Assembly: GCA_032716605.1 (NCBI GenBank)
Contig: CM064495.1
Coordinates: 43,252,896-43,316,895, forward strand
Direction: 5' to 3'
Length of the DNA stretch: 64,000 bases
Origin: Paralithodes platypus
Lineage: Eukaryota > Arthropoda > Malacostraca > Decapoda > Lithodidae
Each line of letters begins with the position of its first letter. The stretch's first letter is position 1. Below are positions 54,441 through 64,000 of this stretch, in pieces. Both the position numbers and the translations under genes were made by a program. The notes below the pieces were generated by a model that saw nothing but the letters and a program-made list of their open reading frames with translations, made no database searches and was not told the origin of the DNA.

Positions 54441-56819
54441 AATTTAGTAAATAAATAAATAAGTAGCCCCTCAAAACAAGCACTACCCCCTTCCTAACGA
54501 AGGACAAAAATGGGAACTTTAAATGTAGAGATAATATAACAAATCTACCTGTAATTATATTATATTCAGAGCTGTAAACTTATGGTAGCTAATGTTATCA
54601 TACATATTTCAGGCCATGATGAATAGTGAAAATGTCAATAACATAAGAATAATAATTAACCCCTGCAACACTATCTTGCATTATATCCAAGCTAATGTTT
54701 GATTTTAAAAATGTAGCTTAGAGGTGAATCCTCGCATTATGTTACTATTCGAGTAGCCTAATGAAGATGCCAAATTAATTGCTGCATAAAGAACCTAGGT
54801 TTAAATTGATACAGTAAATACTTACCACTAAATATATTCATAGCTCATCATAATAAGCATAGAGATTGTCATATTTCAGAGTAACATCTAGTAACTGGAG
54901 AGGGTGAAATACCGCACTTATTTTTGTACACACATTGCCAGGAGTTGTCAATAAACTTACCATAATATAAAGAAGCAATTTATATACATGTATATTGTTG
55001 AGTAATGTAGTCAATAAACCTAAACATATCATAACAAAATATCGACCAGTTAATTCTTTAGGCTTTACACAGTAAAGAAAGGAAATATATGTGATGTCTT
55101 GAAGACAGACAAAATCATAATGCTCCTGTAATAGATTCCAGTAAGGTGAAACCAAACAATCAAATTCAGGGATGAACTGCGGTAGGTGTGAAAGTCGCAA
55201 TGATGTAACTAATGCCAATAAACTAAAATTAAGCTACATAAGCTAGTGAAGCTAAACGAAATGAATTCCTTTGAAACTAACTCTTCCCATCCATTGACAA
55301 CGCTATACTTTATCCAAGTTACTATTTATCCAGATTTTTATCAATTTAGGAAAGCCTCCCAGTCAAAATGTTAAGATTACACCCCCTGGTTTGCGTTTAT
55401 CTTGTGTCATCCCAGTTTTGGTTTGTTTGTTTTGCAAGTTTTACATTATAACTTCACCAGAACACTAGGACTACCAAGCCTGACACTGACCTACTCCAGT
55501 CAAGGTCATTAATTGTACAGACAAAAGCTAACATTTCTTCCTACCTTTGTTCTGAATCAAGTCTTATCCAAAGCTATTGAATACTGGAACACCAGAACAT
55601 CTGCATCAAACTAGAGGGGGCAAGGAGGCCATGAGGGTTACAACTGTTCAGACATCCTCCAGTTTACAATAGCCTTGGCTTTAGCTTCACTAGGAACAAT
55701 ATAGGAAGTAAATCTAACGCCTGACTGTACAATAACAAAATAGTCTACCCTGGAATAATAAAATCATTATTATAGCTATGAGGATGTGGTGGTACAGTAA
55801 TAAGCAATAATACTTTCCCGCCGTTGCTCTCAGTGCGGTCAAAATCGAGGCTACTGAAAGCATGAACACTTGGAGAACAACAACTCTCCTGTCCTTCCTG
55901 CCCCCATTATTTGTATGCAGTTGTGTTTTTGTGTGTTCATTGTTTTTCTGTTGTGTTGTGTTGTCCCTATTCGGGCTCTATCTCGAGACGGCCACCCCCA
56001 GGGTATATATATAAAAAAAATAAAAAAATAATAATAATAATAATAAAGGGGGGGGGGGGGGAAATGGGCCTGAGTAAATAGATAGAAATAGATAGATGGA
56101 GATGTTCAGGTGTTCAAGTCATCAACAGCCATGGTTTTGACTTTACGGAGAGCAAATATGGAAAGGAATTCTGGCTACTGATTGTACGCAACATGTGATA
56201 CACCAATACTCCCCAAGGAAACTATTGTACTAACCTCTTTATGAGTTGGCCTGGGTATGTGAGAGCTTACAGTATTAGTATGTATTGTACAACTCTTGAA
56301 CACAATAGTCACCCTTCACTAATATTTATCATATACAATTTTCTAATACTATCCAGGAAATCAGGCTTTTGCAACTTTTAAAATATAATTGCGTTTCTCA
56401 ACCATCACCTTATTTTCTTCACTTCCACAAGGTAGCATACTTACCATGGGTCCAAAACTAACCTTGTATCATCACTTGGATTACAGCAAGACCACAGAAT
56501 AGCATACCCACAGTTCAGTTTACAGTAACTGTTTCACAATATTATACAAAGTCGTCCATACCAACGTACGATTGGTGTGTGTGTGTGTATATAAAAAATA
56601 AAAAAATAAATAAAAAACAAAAAAATATAAAATAAAAAAAAGCACACCAAACAAAAACTATCTCTTGGAAGCATCTCTCGTGACCCACCTATAAATGTTA
56701 AGTTGTATGTTTGGTGCTAATAGACTTCCAATCACTTTATATTTGTATCAATCCATTATAAGGTTCTACCTCTACAGTATTTCCCTTATCAATACTATTT
56801 TTACCAAAGTTAATATGTT
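54441..56819. other. AT-rich intergenic DNA
   Basis: No gene is recognised. The minus-strand frame 54838-55218 (126 codons) has hydrophobic stretches but no family motif or splice context. Low-complexity tracts lie at 56010-56062 (AAT then poly-G) and 56575-56645 (GT then A-rich). Confidence 0.45.
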
Positions 56820-56945
56820 TTAATTTTGGTGTGAGTATCCTAAGTTCGAGTCCTTGGAGTGCAACATGTATTTGTTGATTTAATTAATTGAGTGTAGAAG
56901 TAAAGTTGGTTGGTGAAAAAATATAATTAATACCTAAACATTTTT
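56820..56945 (+). repeat. tRNA-derived SINE, 5'-truncated copy
   Basis: It starts inside the tRNA-like head (AATTTTGGTGTGAGTATCCT), retains a decayed B box (AGTTCGAGTCC) and shares the body of the copy at 39717-39900. The A box region is missing. Confidence 0.6.
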
Positions 56946-57112
56946 GAGAACGTGATCTCCCTTACCCACGTAACTTTTCATACAGAAGCTAACATGAAAA
57001 CCACCCAATTTTCAACATCACATTGTATTGAAGTTAATGTCTAGCCTAATGACATCCACCATGCCCCCCACCCCCCTCCCAAGCCCCTACCTACTACCCA
57101 GAACTATAGCTA

Positions 57113-57296
57113 CAGGTCTCCCTCACTATACGATGGCGCAATTTACGATATTATTTTAGGTTTTTAGGTGTTTGTGGTTTGGCTGGTCCAAGAACGCATC
57201 CCCATTTACCCCATTAATTTTAGGGTTCGCTATAAGTTTTCTATTTAAGATCGGGGTTTTAGGAGCGTAACCCAATCGTATATCGAGGGAGACCTG
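57113..57296. mobile_element. Tc1/mariner-type MITE
   Basis: A 184-bp palindromic element starting CAGGTCTCCCTCACTATACG and, inverted, CAGGTCTCCCTCGATATACG, flanked by TA on both sides (57111-57112 and 57297-57298). TA target sites and this terminus indicate a Tc1/mariner-derived MITE. Inner arms (AATTTACGAT, TCCTAAAACCCC inverse) are also partly complementary. Confidence 0.8.
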
Positions 57297-57912
57297 TACT
57301 CACCATATAGAACTATATTATTTTATCGTTAGGTATAAAACCACAAATAAAGCCCATCGACATCACGTTCAATCATCTTAGTAAGATAATCCTAGTAAAG
57401 CAGTCAAGCAATCAGTAGGACATTACATACACTGTACATAAACCGTTCCGGGTATATATATATATATGTAGGTTTTATATATATATCCGAAATATATATA
57501 AATATGGCATAAAAAAGACAAGTACTTTGCTACTGACCGGTAGTAACTAAAAATGGAATAAAAATAAAGAAACATTTACCCAAAGTACCGAACTTTTCAC
57601 ATGCAAACCAATGGTCATTATCCAATAAAAATGTGAAGTTCTGAATCCTGTAAACAAAAATATATATAAATAAATATCCTTACAATTGACAAACTAAATT
57701 CAAATCCCCAAATAAGTCAATATGACTAATGGAGCTGCTGTAATAAACGAATAATTAATAATAACTAAGAAATCATAATTGTAATAAAGAAAATGGCAAA
57801 AATAATATAAAAGATAAAATTAATAGAAAAACAAAAAATAATAATAATATAATACACTAACAAATCCCTAGTTTAGGAAAAGTGCTATCCCTATCTCCAA
57901 CGAGCCAAAGCC
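57297..57912. other. 3' flank of ARGLU1
   Basis: AT-rich; contains a TA repeat at 57453-57494. It probably includes the 3' UTR of the minus-strand ARGLU1 gene; a poly(A) signal cannot be singled out among many AATAAA-like strings. Confidence 0.4.
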
Positions 57913-60900
57913 TCAAATGGAGAAAGAAATCTTGGGTCGTGCATTATTTTTGCCGAGGATGATCTTCTGTTCCTCCCGGGTGCGCTTCTCCTGCTCCCGT
58001 TTAATCTTCTGGCGCTCCTCGTCGATCTTACGCTGCTCCTCTACCATTTGAAGCTGCTGCTCCGCCTGTCACATTAAAAGTAGGGTCAATATATATTGTA
58101 CGAATGTATATACTCAGGCACATACCACATAGCTGGGGGGTGGCCTACTCAAGACAGAGCCCGAACAGAAACAACATTAAAGTTCAAATTCTTAAGAGTC
58201 CGGGACCACTTTCGTGTTCCCTCGCCCCTTTCTCTGTCTCGTCAACTAGGTGAATTTTACAATATATATTAACCCTCCAGCCCCGGCTATTGTATTATAT
58301 AATTTCCCCGAAACCCGGGGTTTTTGGCCGAAAAAATTCTATGCCTAGGCTACCGTATTAATGTTATTTTGACTGCTTCCGCATTCCCGCGTATCCCCCA
58401 AGCATATATGTGTTTCGTACCTGTAGAATGGCGTTAAGTAGAGCTCTCTAAGTCAACTGGTTCAGTTGTGATGACGATTTCACTGGAGATAACTTTGTGG
58501 CAATATCAGCCACTTTACACTACTTTTCGCTACTTAACAATAACATACAGGCACACACGAACAAGCGTCGCTCTCCTTCTTGTGGTTGGAGATGCGCGGC
58601 GTCGGTCCAGCCGGCTGTTGTTTACATGCGTCGGACGGACGCCTCGCACACCAAGCTTACAGGCTTTCAAGCTGCCGGAGCCTCAGCACCCTTCCGGGTT
58701 GCGCGGAGGGTGTTTTGTATGGAGGCCTCAGAGCCCAACTGGGTCTGATGGGTTAAAGTAGAAGGTAGATTAGTCTAATTTTTTTTTTCTGGTGCAGTTC
58801 GCATTCCTTTGTAAATATTTCAATAACTTCAATTAACCCACAATATACCAGCCTATTTTCCAATTAATGTCACCCTCAGTAACAGGCCTATCAGAAAAAA
58901 ACACGGTGACACTCGACAAAGACAATGAATAACTGACTCGAGAGGGTGCGAGCAGGCCTCCTTGTGCTTGAGCAGTGTTGCCAATAGTTAGCAGAAGGTC
59001 TATGCTTGATCTTAGCGAAAACCAATCGTTATTAGCAGAGAAAAACAGGCGTAAATCGATCGTAAATTAGTGACGAGCTTGGGTTAAAAAAAAAAATTAC
59101 AAACTGGGATTGCTAAAGAGAATTACATTAAAAATCACTTGTGTGATACCAGAACACTGACTTATAGACATACCAGTTTCATCTGTGCTACCTCCATCTT
59201 GCGCTTGTTCTCCTCCATAATGCGCTCAAGTTCCTCTCGTTGCTTGCGTTCCTCCTCCTAGAAAACAGAAGGCGGGGTGAGCGGGGCATCGAGGGGCGGG
59301 TGGGGCAGTGGTCAGATCAGGCACAGCATATTACCAGACATCTCCTCACTTCCGCTCACATAGTTTACAAGACCCACCCACAAGTAATAAAAAAAAAATC
59401 CACTACTCGGCACACTTTTACATCACTCGCACTTTAACCGCTTCAATCAGATAACAATTATTTCTTGACTTTATCAATGCAACTGCCAGATGATTTTAAT
59501 TGGCTTAGGAAGGGCCTTAGGTAATGTTTCAAACTTAAAACATCAGGGTTGACTTAGCTTTGATACCACTAAGCCACGAGGTACGGTAATCAAAGGGTTA
59601 AAGGCTATCAATGAACCCATTAACAGTCTTCCTAAGTGTACTAAAGTTGTCTACAGGTAGCTAGAATAAAGCAACAATTGGCATCACCTGATTCAAAGGG
59701 TTAAAACCTTGCCCTGGCTTTTCTAGTTGTCTTCAAATATACAAATAAATATATATTCAAGGACATGTTAACTTTTACAGATTCATATTTAATGGTAAGG
59801 TTTTCCATGCACTATAAAGCATCTTTTTAATATTTTGTTTGTCAAAGTAAACAAGGCTGCTAAGACAGATTGACTAAGAGGAGAAGTGAGAGACATCTAG
59901 TAACTAGCAGATAAATCACTACCATAAATAAAATGCTTTCATAATATAGAACATCAATGGTGACAAATGGGTACCAAGGCAAAGGGTAATATATGACAAT
60001 TAGAACTTTGAAATAGTACTTAATTCATTAAACAAATCTATTAGTAAGCATGTTGATCTCAAGACAATACAATGAAGAGTTTTAGTACTGTACAACATGC
60101 TTACTGCAACACTAAAACACAAGACACAGTATCTCCCAGCAAAAATTCATTAATTATATTTTTAAATCAACGAACAACGAATGAAATAACAAATTTGTCC
60201 AGGAGATTTTTGTTTTATGTTAATAAACAATATTGCGGATACTTTGCGCATCTTGATAAAACAGTACATAGTTTCAGACACCAATGAAATTACACAAAAT
60301 AAATATATAATACCTAAAAGACAGAGCTGGAAGAAAATAAATAAACTATAGACATTTGATAATGAAACAACAGATTAATATTAACAGAAATATTTGTAAT
60401 TAGTGAATTTTTGCTGCACCCATTATGAAAATCACTATACCTGTTATATAGTTACCAAAAGGATGACGCCAAATCCACTCCTAGTACTGCTCTGGCCTAA
60501 AATCCGCAGCGGACAATTCTTGGTTGCAAGTCGCCATTATAAAGTCTAAGTCTGTTTATGAGTGGTTCTTCCACTAAAGTGCCTCGCGGACACAGTTACG
60601 ATCACAAGTTATGTTTCCAGAGACGGCATTATACCAGGCACCACACACACATAAGCGCAGACACACACACACACACACACTAGTCTTTCTCTCCACATAC
60701 TCACAAGCACATACATATAAACACACACACACACTACCACACTTACATGATGTAGGGGCAAATATCGGTACTGTATACAATAGCAATACTAGTGAGGGAG
60801 GGGAAGGAAGACAAGAGCTCGCTACACACTCACACACCCAGTTTTCCATCATTTTTTTCATGTTAGTTAATACAAACCCCAATCGAATGCCAAGGACTTC

Positions 60901-63079
60901 TGATAACTCACAAAACTTCATTCTAGGTGTAGATATGAGAAAAATAATAATAATAAAAACTATTTGCCATCAGCCTACTGGGCAGAAGCCCTCATAAGGC
61001 TGGAGTAGATATGAGAAGATTCAAGCTATTAATAATATATAATATGAAGATACACAGTATTAGCGCTATTGAATCCGCTGATGTGGAGAACTGCACTCAT
61101 AATAAAAACACCATCTTTAATCATCATTAAGTGGTATTAGACAGAGTTTTGTAGATGCTAACATGGAAACAACAAAGTAAGAACCGGCCCCTTAGTGACA
61201 GCCTCCAGGGCAAGAGGATAAAGCTGCGTCAGTTTGTACAGCGGGTCTCTGGAAACTTTAATTTTGTACTCTTATTCACATTTCACTTTCAAAACACAGA
61301 CTTCAGCTGAAAGAGTTTGCGTTAGTGTTCATGCAGAATGGAAATTTAAAGTTTTATAATTTTACACCTGCATATGTAAATATGAATTAAGAATATTATT
61401 ATTAAAGTTAGTGAATAATATATTTGAATACTTCTTATACCTAATGCATAATTTAATAATCAGATTAACTTCCTAACCCTTGTTTACTTGCACCGCTCCT
61501 TAGCGGGTTTTATAAGAATATCCTACACTCTGCACTCCAAATCTTGTATAAAGAGCATAAAAATATTACATATATTTATACAGTCTGAAAGATAATTACT
61601 GGGCAAGAAAAGCTTAAACCCATTTCCATTCTTTAATCTTTCCCTGAGTAATAGTTGATGAAGCAATGGTACAGAAGTGGCTTGATAAGAACTGTTAAAA
61701 GTGTCTTTGGCTCTAACCCCTCCCACGCCTGATGCCTCGTCCCTACAATAAGAACTTATAAATATATGTCTTTGTTCCTACTCCCTCCCACTCTTTACAC
61801 CTCACCCTGTGACGAGTGAGGACTAGTAAGGTCTGAGTCGAGGCATCAGGTCAATGTAATCAACATTTAACCTATCTCACATAAGCAGCTCAAATCATTA
61901 ACTTTTTGTATTTGTTTTCAAGAGCCTATGGTATTGTGGAATTGACTGTAAATGAAGGTTATAAGCTTTAGGATCATAGAATAGTTTTGTAATATGAGCG
62001 CTTTTGAGTCCACTGATTTGAGGAACTGGCGCTTATGAAAATATAATGCACCAGGTTTTATTAACAACTGGCGCTTATGACAATAGGAAACAGCAGCCGT
62101 TATGAACAACCCCCCGGTGGTATTCAGGACGGAAGGCTCTACCTCTCGCTTCTTCTGGTCCTCTTCTTGCTGCCGTCGCTTCTCTTGTAGTTCCTCTAAC
62201 ATCTGCTGTTCCATGAGGCACTTGGCCTCTTCAACTCGCCTCAATACCTCCGCCTCTATCTCATCTCTTCTCTTTTCTAATTCCTCCTCTACTCTACGGG
62301 CCACTAACTCTTCTAATCTCTTGGCTGCTACTTCTTCAACCATCTTCTGCTCTGCTTCTCTTTGCCGTCTGTTGAAGATAAACTCAAATTCAAAAACAAT
62401 AAAACCTAAATAATATCTACAGTAAGACCCCTTGCTTTTGAATTCACTAAGTAGAAAATATGACCGGAACTATGAAACATCTCGGTATTTTAGACCGTTA
62501 CTCGCACGGTCTGTCAGAATTCCTACCTCACACTTTAATACATTTTTGACCGCCATATGTCCCAGAGGTCACTTCCTAGGTTGACCCACAATATTTAAAT
62601 GTTACCTGGCAACTTCTGAATATTTATCAGCTTCATATAAATAGATACTTCATTCCTAAGCGGTGTTTTTTTTCACTAACATATTTATTTATACTGTACA
62701 TGCATATACAATAAGCTGAACCTTGAGTGAGCCCAGAATGACCCGATTGATGAAGTTCTCGTACTGCACCCTGCAATCTGGTGGCCAAAAATGAACTAAA
62801 GTGTGAGGGTAGGAATTGTTGGAAAGACGAAAGTGGTATACTAGTCCAAACCAGAGATCATATGCCCAGATATTTACCTCTAACTATTGGATTATAATGT
62901 AAAACTTGCAAAATAAATAATCATATAAATAATCACTCAATATAATTGTACAGTAATGCTATACATACCTCACTCTTTCCAGCTCTGCCAATCTATCAAC
63001 CTCATCAATTTTCTTCTCTCTTGTTCTTGGTTCTTCATCACTGGTGGAAGAGGAAGATGACGACCGCGACAACTTACGG
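57913..63079 (-). CDS. ARGLU1: ARGLU1, arginine- and glutamate-rich protein 1 (four 3' exons; 5' end outside window)
   Basis: Minus-strand exons: 63079-62969, 62368-62143, 59257-59174 and 58065-57913 (stop TGA). Donors are GTATGT, GTAGAG and GTATGT; acceptors end in TTCAG, AACAG, TCTAG and GACAG. Phases agree throughout, with an AG|A split codon at the first junction. The first exon here encodes the end of the Ser-rich RS region ([14 protein letters not shown]). The rest is the charged coiled coil: [56 protein letters not shown]. It ends with the family-specific [25 protein letters not shown]1 is a nuclear-speckle protein that modulates splicing and, with Mediator MED1, hormone-dependent transcription. 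The N-terminal RS exon(s) must lie beyond 64000 or were not recognised in 63080-64000. The C-terminus ends a few residues short of vertebrate forms. Confidence 0.93.
58107..58262 (+). repeat. Dispersed repeat, GACAGAGCCCGAACAG type, copy 2
   Basis: A copy of 51624-51790 lying in the last ARGLU1 intron (TATATACTCAGGCACATACC through CTGTCTCGTCAACTAGG). The same intron has a GC-rich patch at about 58560-58740 that reads open in two frames but shows no motif. Confidence 0.6.
59258..62142. other. ARGLU1 intron, 2.9 kb
   Basis: AT-rich intron sequence. A CA microsatellite lies at 60640-60745. No additional exon, RNA gene or transposon end was recognised. The other introns (58066-59173 and 62369-62968) are 1.1 and 0.6 kb. 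Confidence 0.5.
60640..60745 (+). repeat. CA-rich microsatellite
   Basis: Interrupted CA runs (CACACACACA at several points, with ATACATATAAACACAC between). The minus strand gives a spurious Cys/Val-rich open frame. Confidence 0.85.
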
Positions 63080-63114
63080 CTGAAACAAAATAACAACGAT
63101 AAGAACAAACTATA

Positions 63115-63325
63115 TTAGAAACTATTATCCCTTTCACACACAAGGACGCAATTTCTGGGATACTTAAAAGCTTTTGTGACCATCAGGGGTATTTAGAAAC
63201 CTTTAGTTTAGTTACTTCAACCTCTGCAGTTGTCTGAGCGAGCTGTGGGCAGAAAAGTTTTCTGGAGAGGTAATGATAAGATTAAGAAAAATTCAATTTT
63301 TGAATACTAAACGGCAACCCCCATG
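63115..63325 (-). mobile_element. Degenerate inverted copy of the 5100-5334 MITE
   Basis: Shared strings, inverted relative to 5100-5334, include ACCATCAGGGGTATTTAGAAAC, TTTAGTTTAGTTACTT, AACCTCTGCAGTTGTCT and AGCTGTGGGCAGAAAA. The ends have decayed (ATTATCCCTTTCACAC), and TTAA is no longer present. It lies just upstream of the first recognised ARGLU1 exon. Confidence 0.65.
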
Positions 63326-63529
63326 ATGCATGAAAAGGGTAAGTACATGGTATTGTATACTAAAAAATAGATAACTTAAACATTTTGTCTTTAGCTAAAA
63401 TAATCAATAACAATATGTTCCAGTCTAGTTATGCTAATATTTCAATTAGGTACTGTACTGTGCACATTTCTAGCCATTTTTTTGTTTTAAATATAATTTT
63501 GGTCCCCTACCCTGCTTCCCTAGTTGCTT

Positions 63530-64000
63530 TCCCCGTTCTCACCCAGTTCCCCCTTAGCTTACCTAGTCCCCTCTTCCCATTGCTACACCAGTTACCTTCT
63601 CCTCTTCCCATTGCTACCCCAGTTATCTTCCCCACTCCTCCCTCCCCTGCTGTCCTGGACACAAAAAGTCAATTAAATTCAATACCTAAGTGGGGTAGCA
63701 ATGGGAAGAGGGGACTAGGTAAGCAAAGAGGGAGGGAACTGGGTGAGCAGGGGCGGAGCCCAGGAGCAGGGTGTCAAACCGGAGCAATTTTGTGTGAAAA
63801 CTTGAATGAATATGAGAAAGAATACAAGAAAATCAACATAAAATAGCATTGCTTTGTTAATTTTATAACTTCCATGGAAATTATTGAACTATAAACCCTA
63901 ATTTTATCTCTAGGCCTACACATACAATAATAAAGACTACAAATAATGGACTCTGCTTTCGAAAGTTTGACACCCTGCCCAGGAGTGCAGATGGACACAG
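63530..64000. repeat. Nested inverted repeats at the window edge
   Basis: The segment at about 63540-63590 (CTTACCTAGTCCCCTCTTCC) is mirrored at 63690-63725 (GGAAGAGGGGACTAGGTAAG). CCTCTTCCCATTGCTACCCC also appears as a direct near-repeat at 63600-63625. A second inverted pair, CAGGGTGTCAAAC (about 63767) and GTTTGACACCCTG (about 63966), encloses the right side. Probably foldback MITE sequence. The upstream ARGLU1 exons were not found here. Confidence 0.55.

Larger units (their letters stand above)
51410..55450 (+). repeat. Cluster of related ~150-200 bp direct repeats
   Basis: At least four direct copies or partial copies lie at 51410-51620, 52078-52365 (internally disrupted), 52999-53155 and 53838-54025, with short pieces near 53275-53310 and 55413-55450. 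The common order is AATGTACACCCTATGTGGTG, ATTTTATTTTAGTAAGC, TTGTTTCCACATAGCGATTT, TGTCTTTGTCCCAGTTTTGG and GTTTGCAAGTTTTACATT. No ORF of note lies between them. An inverted fragment lies at 37547-37660. They are probably pieces of one undescribed repeat. Confidence 0.7.

Noticed and set aside
54838..55218. 126-codon minus-strand open frame with hydrophobic segments
   Set aside because: No family motif or splice partners could be identified, and its length is within chance for this base composition.
60574..60997. Overlapping Cys/Val-rich and His/Thr-rich open frames
   Set aside because: Both are translations of the CA microsatellite in the ARGLU1 intron.
61918..62142. Extension of the ARGLU1 coding frame beyond the exon
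   Set aside because: The frame continues past the GT donor at 62142 by chance. Downstream family residues are found in the next exon at 59257-59174, in phase with that donor.

Overview
This is an animal nuclear window, almost certainly an arthropod and probably a crustacean. Two spliced host genes with GT/AG introns, of families known from animals, sit in AT-rich, repeat-dense DNA. Arthropod-type telomeric repeat units (TTAGG) occur inside several small transposons. The mix of LINEs, a DIRS element, hAT elements and MITEs suggests a large, repeat-rich genome such as a decapod. The species cannot be fixed from the sequence.

Layout. 1-6 kb: old LINE fragments, a candidate SINE, a hAT-type MITE (4321-4983) carrying a nested TTAGG-core MITE, and a TTAA-flanked MITE. 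6-11 kb: LINE A, an Ingi/Vingi-like element with an N-terminal 2A-like motif and a duplicated 3' end, all inside one 12-bp target site duplication (TSD). 11-15.5 kb: a nest of MITEs, several sharing a TTAGG-containing core. 17.5-23.2 kb (minus): LINE B, a full-length I-like element with a 12-bp TSD, an intact 1292-aa endonuclease/RT/RNase H protein and a CCHC-knuckle ORF1. 23.3-25.7 kb (minus): LINE C, 5'-truncated, CR1/L2-like. 28.0-28.6 kb: a truncated LINE A copy with a 15-bp TSD.

29.4-36.5 kb (plus): host gene 1, a four-exon ropporin-1-like/radial-spoke RSP11-like gene. Its second intron holds an antisense RTE endonuclease fragment and LINE D, which has an intact 901-aa ORF. Palindromic TTAA-flanked MITEs lie immediately upstream and downstream of the coding region.

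40.9-51.2 kb: a nearly complete DIRS retrotransposon with inverted terminal repeats, internal complementary region, gag, RT/RNase H, methyltransferase-like region and tyrosine recombinase. It is interrupted in RNase H by a 1.6-kb hAT element with a perfect 8-bp TSD. 51.2-57.9 kb: a cluster of related ~150-200 bp repeats, a tRNA-derived SINE copy and a TA-flanked MITE. 57.9-63.1 kb (minus): host gene 2, the four 3' coding exons of ARGLU1, continuing past the right edge.

The two host genes show no functional link. The rest records layered transposition, with several insertions datable relative to each other by nesting. TSDs, terminal repeats and splice sites were read by eye. Family assignments rest on recognised motifs, not on searches.
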